Part shown: positions 58,559 through 64,000 of the stretch, one piece after another
Layout of the letters: each line of letters starts with the position of its first letter
Numbering within the stretch: the stretch's first letter is position 1
From: Ophiobolus disseminans
Taxonomy: Eukaryota > Ascomycota > Dothideomycetes > Pleosporales > Phaeosphaeriaceae
Reading direction: 5' to 3'
DNA length: 64,000 nt
NCBI GenBank assembly: GCA_010093685.1
Contig: MU006228.1
Location: forward strand, 32,057 to 96,056
Notes under the pieces: model-generated
Told to the model about the DNA's origin: nothing
The model's input: only the letters and a program-made list of their open reading frames with translations
The model's database searches: none
Translations under genes and position numbers: made by a program

Positions 58559-59157
58559 AAGATGCAGCCACTGCAACACCTAAAGCAGCGCATAAGCCCA
58601 TCTCCTAGTCACGAATCGATGTTCGCGAGCCTCATACGACAATAAATTTCCTCGTCCCCTCCCCCCCCCACATGAACAGGTGTAAAATTCAAGGCTATAA
58701 AAGGTGCTAGGGGGTAGAGAGGGTAGCACAGGTAGCGTTTGTAATGAACCAATCACATAGCTCTGTCAGTCTCATTTTTTGCTCTAACGACACGTTCCTA
58801 GAGGGTACTGAATGCAACGTGTTCTGGCCGGGCATGGCCGATCACCTTACCTTTGCCTCAGCTCGCTACTGCTACCGTAGGAACTCGTGTTATACGGCCA
58901 ACTCCACTATAGAGCCGTAGAGCGGCCGATTTTATAGCGTTCGTGATTGTGAACCCTTTCGGCTTGAGAACAACTTCAGCGCGCCACAATTACGCTATGC
59001 GGGGCAGCGGTGTGATGGACACAAGCGACGAAAAGAAACAATGTCGAAAGCAGCTTCGGCCGGGCCCAGGAGCCATTTTTAGCGTGCCAGCCTTTACAAG
59101 CGGTAATGGTCCACCCATCTCTTGCACGTTTTGGGAAAATTCGAAAAGTCACTCCTC
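58559..59157. other. Intergenic, 0.6 kb
   Basis: Contains a run of C (about 58660-58670) and the presumed promoter of the 59158 gene. No gene seen. Confidence 0.4.
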
Positions 59158-59952
59158 ATGGCCAACCAGTTCTCCATCACCATCAACAACAGGAGCAATT
59201 CACCCCAGAGATTCGCTGTCTTCCAAGAAGTCCCTACCTCGCCCCGCTCCGCGAAGAATGATGTCTTCACCAACATATATCTCGCCTCGGGCGACATCCA
59301 GCCAGGCCATAACTCGAATGCCAAGTTCGTTGTGAAGATGCAGTACTACGCGCTCTACGGCGCCACCCAACAGAGCGACAACGGCAGCACCCGCGTCGAT
59401 ACCGCCGACAGCTTCGAGGCCAAGCTCGGTCCCAGTGGCTCCTATATCGCCATGAGCTCCGACCCCGACGGCAGCCCGTACTTTGACAAAATGGCTGCGA
59501 TGGGCAAGTCCGTCGCCACGGCCGGTGCCTTCACCATCGCTACCGACAACACGATCAAGTATCCCAACGCAAGTGAGCAGCACCCCTATTGATACTATAA
59601 TCCACCTTTCCGTACCGCCCGTATTAACATGAAAATGCGTCTAGATGACTTCTACATCGGCATTGGCGCCAAGGATCCCAAGTCCAACGATGTTGTGCCC
59701 ATCCAAACGTACGTTGCCAAGGGCGGCATGAACCTAAAGATCTATCCCAAGCCCATCTACCACGTCTGCTACGGCGACTACGAGCCTGGTACCATCGTCG
59801 ACCGCCAGGGCGTCGGCCAGGTGCTCACCGTCGACTTCAGCGATGCGTCGCTCAGGGATGCCAAGTTCACACTGAACAACTCGGGCAGTTATGTTGATGG
59901 CAATGTTAAGAATAGCGGGATTGTCTTCAAACAGGGCGAGCTAAGCATATAA
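59158..59952 (+). CDS. Conserved-looking hypothetical protein, beta-rich
   Basis: 240 aa; exons 59158-59572 and 59645-59952, intron GTGAGC...GTCTAG of 72 nt; the join gives YPNANDFYIGIGAKDP without a stop. ATG 59158 (MANQFSITINNRSN) was chosen over an upstream TTG. No signal peptide or membrane segment. Alternating hydrophobic residues and many Gly/Asn/Ser suggest a beta-sandwich. Repeated N-x-S-type strand starts are seen in both halves. I do not recognise the family. A decayed relative lies immediately upstream, so the gene has duplicated locally. Confidence 0.65.
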
Positions 59953-60148
59953 GTAGTCAGGGTAAGAGCCTGTGTACCTAGGTAGTTGAATAGTGCAGTG
60001 GAATAGTGTAGTGGAATTAGCTCTTAGTTCTGGCAACATTATACTCTTATCAACTTTTTAACTGCTCAGATCTGTTAGTTTCTAACAGCCTTGCCCTACT
60101 AGGGTCCGTTAACTGTTAATCGCTCGTTGCTGAAGCTCCTGTGCTTGC

Positions 60149-60310
60149 TATCAGCCTGGCACCTTAGTTCACATGGTACACTGTGGACTGCATCTCCACG
60201 TGACTCTTAGTCACTGGCTTACTCATCATGTTGTGTATATAATTGCTCTATGTAGCTCTCTTAATACAACAACCTTCTTCTCACTTTTGCCCTGTCTCCC
60301 ACATCCGACA
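60149..60310 (+). mobile_element. Solo-LTR-like element, copy 1
   Basis: 162 bases, about 90% identical to copy 2 at 62537-62700 in the same orientation. It is flanked on both sides by CTTGC (60144-60148 and 60311-60315), a 5-bp target duplication typical of LTR retrotransposons. The ends are TATCAG and CCGACA, each one transition from the TGTCAG...CTGACA of copy 2. An internal GTGTATATAAT looks like the LTR promoter. No retrotransposon body is present. Confidence 0.8.
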
Positions 60311-61328
60311 CTTGCAGCACCTCCACACCCATTCGCACACCCCTACTACCTACCCAGCACGTCTAAAAGTGCCTGTTCCTGTGTCGAACAGCGCTTACTA
60401 CGTTGAGGCTGTGTCTCCGCATATGTATATTGTATCGACAACGTACCGAAGTACCCGACTGTATGGCAATGCGCCGTTTGTGGCGTAGCTGAAAGACGTT
60501 CCAACCCTACGACGGGAGGGAGGGAGGGGCGGCGAGCGCCGCACCCGCAGCCTGTCGCCGTCCAACCCACCGAAACACCCCATCCACAACGCTAATCTTC
60601 ATCTGGTTTGGTGGACCCGCTTGGCATTGCAGTCAGGTGTGTAGTGAGTTTGAATGTGCAGGTGGCACCATCCCTTCCACCTAAAACAACACCTCCGGAG
60701 ACACATACCACCATACCCGCAAGCCCAGCAAAATCATCAGGTTGGGCAATGAGAAAGGCGGGCGGAGTGAAAAGCCGAATGAGGTTAACAGTGTGCAGAA
60801 GGTGGACTGGGTGGACATTTCGCCGGGGCCGGCGAGACTCTTAGTTCAATATACGGCGTCAGAGACGAGCATTGGCACGCAAAATTTTGATGCTGCTGTT
60901 GCTTGGTTTATAAAGTAAGCTGCTGGGGAAGGTACAAAGTACATACTTCCAAGGTTAGTCAGAGGACGTGCTGAAGTACAATGACTATCTTCCCTGAAAG
61001 AGATGATAACATATATATATACACTATGGGCTCTGTAGAACAGCTTCCAAAAGCAACTTTAGAGAGTAACGATAAATCAAAGCTTCACGAGGGCGATGGT
61101 TGTTGCCTACGGAACCAAGGCAGAAGTTAGCGTGTGCACAGACCATGGTGCAACATCGAACGTCGTCATCTCGAGATGACTGAGAAGAAAACAGCACCAA
61201 GGTCTGACACCAAAAACCATTCTTAAACAAGTAGTTCGTAATCTCGAACGAGGGTAATTGCTCATAGCGGATCACCAAATCAACCAAACGACCTAAAACC
61301 CAGGAATTCACCCAACACCATAGCCACC
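60311..61328. other. Intergenic with an orphan coding-like 3' exon (60748-60918)
   Basis: On the + strand 60748-60918 is open for 56 codons and reads VDWVDISPGPARLLVQYTAS and then NFDAAVAWFIK before TAA. It follows a possible splice acceptor (ATCATCAG near 60740). This looks like the last exon of a gene whose upstream part is absent or degraded; the solo LTR lies just upstream. Nothing else is seen apart from a short TA-repeat near 61010-61020. Confidence 0.35.
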
Positions 61329-62126
61329 ATGGCCAGCAACACAGCCGCCCGGCCATCTCACGACCATACCAACTCTTTCAAATTCTTCGCCCTCCCCCGC
61401 GAACTCCGTAACCTAATCTACCACCACTACTGGGCCGCTAACCCCGCACTCCAACCCTCCAGCCCACGCTTCAGCACCACGTGGTTGCACCTTCGCTACG
61501 AAGGCCGCTACACCGTCGAGCCGCAGCCAAAGAGTTGGGGCTACGAATCAGGCGTCAACAATACCGCCGAAGAACGTACGTTGCCCTTGGGTTTGGCGGC
61601 AAACAAGCAACTCCTGCACGAAGCGCTCGAGCAATTTCACAGTCGCGCAGAGTGGTTTTGGGCCGAGGATGATGTGTGGAGAGAGCAGGCGTGGACGTCG
61701 GATTTGCTTGATGTATCTAGCGTGAAGGATGTTACGTTATACGTGGGTGCATTTTCACCGATTTGCACCACGTGTCCGGGTTCGTCGCATTTGCACGGTT
61801 GGTGGGGGGATTATGATGCGTGGATTGAATTGACTGAGGCTATGGCGAGGGATTATGAAGCCGGGCATGGTGTACGGCGCTTGTGTGTCGCTGGCTCTAC
61901 TAGGAGTACGAATGTTGAGGAGGAGCGTGAACATGCGCTGTTGGTGGCGAAGGGTCTTGTATATATGGTGCGCACTGCGAAAGCAGAGTATTTTGAGTTG
62001 AGTTTGTGGCATGGCGGCCCGGAGAAGAAGCGTGTGTATGATGTGTTGGGCGAAGGGGACGATATCAGTGTGGTTTTGAAGATCGATGAGAAAGCCGAAG
62101 CTGGGCTGACGCTGGAACAGCAGTAA
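61329..62126 (+). CDS. F-box-like hypothetical protein
   Basis: 265 aa, single exon, ATG at 61329 with an ACC context. It opens with FFALPRELRNLIYHHYW, a motif shared by large families of ascomycete F-box-like proteins, and continues with ANKQLLHEALEQFHSRAEW and VKDVTLYVGAF, which are typical of the group. No membrane or signal sequence. Function unknown; a role in ubiquitin ligase recognition is only suggested by the motif. It converges with the broken gene of the same type at 62179-63349. Confidence 0.75.
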   Translation: MASNTAARPSHDHTNSFKFFALPRELRNLIYHHYWAANPALQPSSPRFSTTWLHLRYEGRYTVEPQPKSWGYESGVNNTAEERTLPLGLAANKQLLHEALEQFHSRAEWFWAEDDVWREQAWTSDLLDVSSVKDVTLYVGAFSPICTTCPGSSHLHGWWGDYDAWIELTEAMARDYEAGHGVRRLCVAGSTRSTNVEEEREHALLVAKGLVYMVRTAKAEYFELSLWHGGPEKKRVYDVLGEGDDISVVLKIDEKAEAGLTLEQQ

Positions 62127-62178
62127 CGATTGGGGTTTTTTCGGAGTCTACACATGCTCATCGTGACGGATTCCGCAC

Positions 62179-63349
62179 TTATGGCCTTTCCCTTCTTCGC
62201 CGCGGCGTATGCTCTTCATTGCCAGCTTCCCCAATTGTGCCCCTTTCCTTCCTCGTCGCCGCCCGTTCCTCTCTGATTCGTCTTTTCTCGGCTTTCTCCT
62301 TCCGCCACTGTTCCCATCTCTGTGCCAACTCACACATCTCAACAGCCGTCCATACCCTTGGAACGGCGCAGTCATCTACGAGAAGCCTCAATTTGCAAGA
62401 ATCTGTGTCGTTCGCATGATGCCAACAACTTAAAATAGCACCCAAGACCCTATACGAAACGGCTTTGCTTCGATTCCAAACTCCCACTTTTCGACCGGTA
62501 TACCTGACAATACACCCATCGTGTTCCGCATCATGTTGTCAGCCTGGCACCTCAGTTCACATGGTACACTGTGGACTGCATCTCTCACGTGACTCTTTGT
62601 CACTTGATTACTCATCTTGGTTGTGTATATAATCGCTCTCTGTAGCTCTTTCAATACAACAACCTTCTTCCTCTTTTTGCCCTGTCTCCCACATCTGACA
62701 CATGTGTTCGACCTGGTATACGCAGCGTGGCTCACGGGCGGGGCCTTGACTCGAGATTGTAACTGTAACCTTCGAAGCGCACCTTGTTCATACTCAGCCG
62801 CGCTGCACGCATCATACCTGCTATTTCAGTCAATTGTTTACAGTGGTCCGAGCCTTCGCTGCGATACTTGTCGTCGAACTGCGGCTGTCGAAAGTTGTCG
62901 AGGTTGCCCACATGCAATACCATTCTGGTAATGCGTCGCATGTCGAGTGCAGCGTCCCAGATTGGATTCATGATACCCCTACTCTCTTTGAATAAATAGC
63001 CGTTCCACGTCCACTCTGCGTTTGGACCAAACTGGATTGCTCCTTCAATCAACATGGCCTTGCATGTCAGCAGCCATTTTGGGGCATACGCGCCGTAGGG
63101 ACTGGATTGGTCTTTCTTCATCGTGTCTGGAAGCCTGTAGCGGGCTCGAAGACGAATGGACTGTTCGGGTGAACGAGTAGAAAAGTCTGGCTCATCAAAA
63201 GTCGTAGAGGTATGTGGAGGAGGAAATGTAGCGTACAAATAGCGTCCCGTAAGAAACAATTCATGGTATATCTTGTCTCGAAGCTCGCGTGGAAGCGTAA
63301 ACAGGATAGAGTTAGGCTGCTCAGAAGGGTGTGTGCTGAGTGGATGCAT
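62179..63349 (-). pseudogene. F-box-like gene broken by a solo LTR and a frameshift
   Basis: ATG 63349 (MHPLSTHPSEQPNSILFTLP, then RELRDKIYHELF) opens 205 clean codons to a TGA at 62734-62732. Protein sense then continues one base out of frame (AREPRCVYQVEH) up to the LTR target site, and beyond the LTR as MRNTMGVLSGIPVEKWEFG. A normal 53-nt intron (62403-62455, GTATAG...CACAG) then joins to HSCKLRLLVDDCAVPRVWTA and a charged tail ending at 62179. The frame change lies at a CCCC run just before the TGA, where one extra C would explain it. Two independent lesions: a 1-nt insertion and the 164-bp element (62537-62700) with its 5-bp duplication. Confidence 0.7.
62537..62700 (+). mobile_element. 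Solo-LTR-like element, copy 2, inside a gene
   Basis: 164 bases beginning TGTCAG and ending CTGACA (inverted termini, TG...CA), flanked by CATGT at 62532-62536 and 62701-62705. About 90% identical to copy 1. It contains GTGTATATAAT and, near the end, TTGCCCTGTCTCCCACAT, both shared with copy 1. It sits within coding sequence of an F-box-like gene on the other strand. Confidence 0.85.
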
Positions 63350-64000
63350 CTTAGTTGATGTTGCGACAGCTTCTGAGATGGCTTGATTTTGGGAGGAGCA
63401 GTGCGACCAAAGAAAGGAGTACCGATGTTGGAGTGCAACAGTATGCGTAGTGAGGTGGGTGAGAGGCTGCAACGTGGTCGTTTGAGAACATGGATGCCTA
63501 CCGAGATGCGGCGTGGTTGCGGCGATGCCAAGCCATAAACCGCATTGAGGACGGTGTTATATTCGGCAATATCAGTTATGAAAGCGTTCTTTTTTATACT
63601 GGTATGAGTTTCCGCAAGAGTCTGGTAGAGCTATTGCACAGTGAAGTGAAGCTAAACTAGTACAAGAGTGCGTACGGGCGTGAAGTTCAAGGCAACCATC
63701 CATACCTAAAGCCATTATAATATCAATCTGAAATAATTTTAGTATCTCTAACAAGCTAGGTACTAGTAATATTCATTAGAAATAGTATTAATTCTAGAAA
63801 GTAGCCTGAAAAATGTATTTGACCACTTTCCGCTCACTGAAAAGCGCATGTGCCCACTTTCTATCCGCAATAGGTCTTAGACTTAAAGTAAAGAGGGTTA
63901 GTTATTAATGTAGTTTATTTATAATCAGATTGTGATTTTTCTAGCTGTCGTAGCACTAAATATGCAAATCCACTTGGAAAGTGGGCATACCCACTTTCCG
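63350..64000. other. Intergenic edge with repeated CCACTTTC motifs
   Basis: Upstream region of the broken F-box-like gene, then AT-rich DNA from about 63700. The last 180 bases carry CCACTTTCCG at 63823-63832 and 63991-64000, CCCACTTTCT at 63853-63862, and a perfect palindrome listed separately. No gene. Confidence 0.45.
63976..63999. repeat. Perfect 10-bp palindrome, possible transposon terminus
   Basis: GGAAAGTGGG (63976-63985) and CCCACTTTCC (63990-63999) are exact inverted copies around CATA. Together with the related motifs 120-170 bases upstream, this suggests the terminus of a repeat that continues beyond the window. Confidence 0.5.

Noticed and set aside
60149..62700. The two LTR-like copies as the ends of one 2.5-kb retrotransposon
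   Set aside because: Each copy has its own different 5-bp duplication, and the DNA between them holds an intact F-box-like gene rather than retrotransposon sequence.
1..64000. CRISPR arrays, tRNA or rRNA genes, bacterial-type operons
   Set aside because: No regularly spaced repeats, no recognisable tRNA arm patterns or rRNA sequence; gene structure is that of a fungal nuclear genome.

Overview
The window looks like nuclear DNA of a filamentous ascomycete (Pezizomycotina, most likely a dothideomycete). Genes are spread over both strands and split by introns of about 43-95 nt with GT...AG borders. Typical ascomycete families are present: HET-domain proteins, proteins with an LPxELRxxIY F-box-like start, DUF1996, GFA, ferric reductase, and an SGNH/FG-GAP protein. 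One pogo-type transposon carries a point-mutation pattern characteristic of RIP. No tRNA, rRNA, CRISPR array, operon or phage feature was seen. The species was not identified. All gene models were spliced by eye and tested only by reading-frame arithmetic.

Layout. 0-3.1 kb: a dead pogo/Fot-like transposon. 3.5-8.1 kb: an unrecognised spliced gene, a broken FAD monooxygenase, a short palindromic element and a small two-exon gene. 8.2-13.5 kb: a hypothetical gene; the housekeeping pair IND1 (mitochondrial Fe-S assembly) and BFR2 (ribosome biogenesis), diverging from a 166-bp promoter; and an F-box-like gene. 15.3-20.3 kb: a 17-exon gene for a secreted SGNH hydrolase-FG-GAP protein with a C-terminal part resembling class V chitinase tails. 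20.5-38 kb: a HET pseudogene, an unknown membrane-anchored protein, a carboxylesterase, an HSL-type hydrolase, and two paralogous intact HET genes flanking a short-chain dehydrogenase. 38.9-45.1 kb: a double GFA-domain protein and a 1502-residue coiled-coil protein. 46-56.7 kb: a decayed gene, a ferric reductase, a broken and an intact copy of a gene with a fungal STAND-type N-terminus, a DUF1996 secreted protein and a B3/B4-domain protein. 57.7-64 kb: a decayed gene beside its probable intact relative, two solo-LTR-like elements each with its own target duplication, an intact F-box-like gene, a second F-box-like gene broken by one of the LTRs, and repeated short motifs at the edge.

The stable core consists of IND1/BFR2 and the coiled-coil gene. 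The rest looks like accessory chromosome with a high load of dead genes: the pogo transposase, FMO, HET, STAND-N paralogue, two F-box-like genes and the 57.7-kb relative. Allorecognition-type families (three HET genes, two STAND-N genes) are enriched. The pogo element bears only TAG/TAA stops, as CpA-directed RIP predicts, whereas the HET pseudogene mostly bears TGA stops, so two different decay processes are visible.
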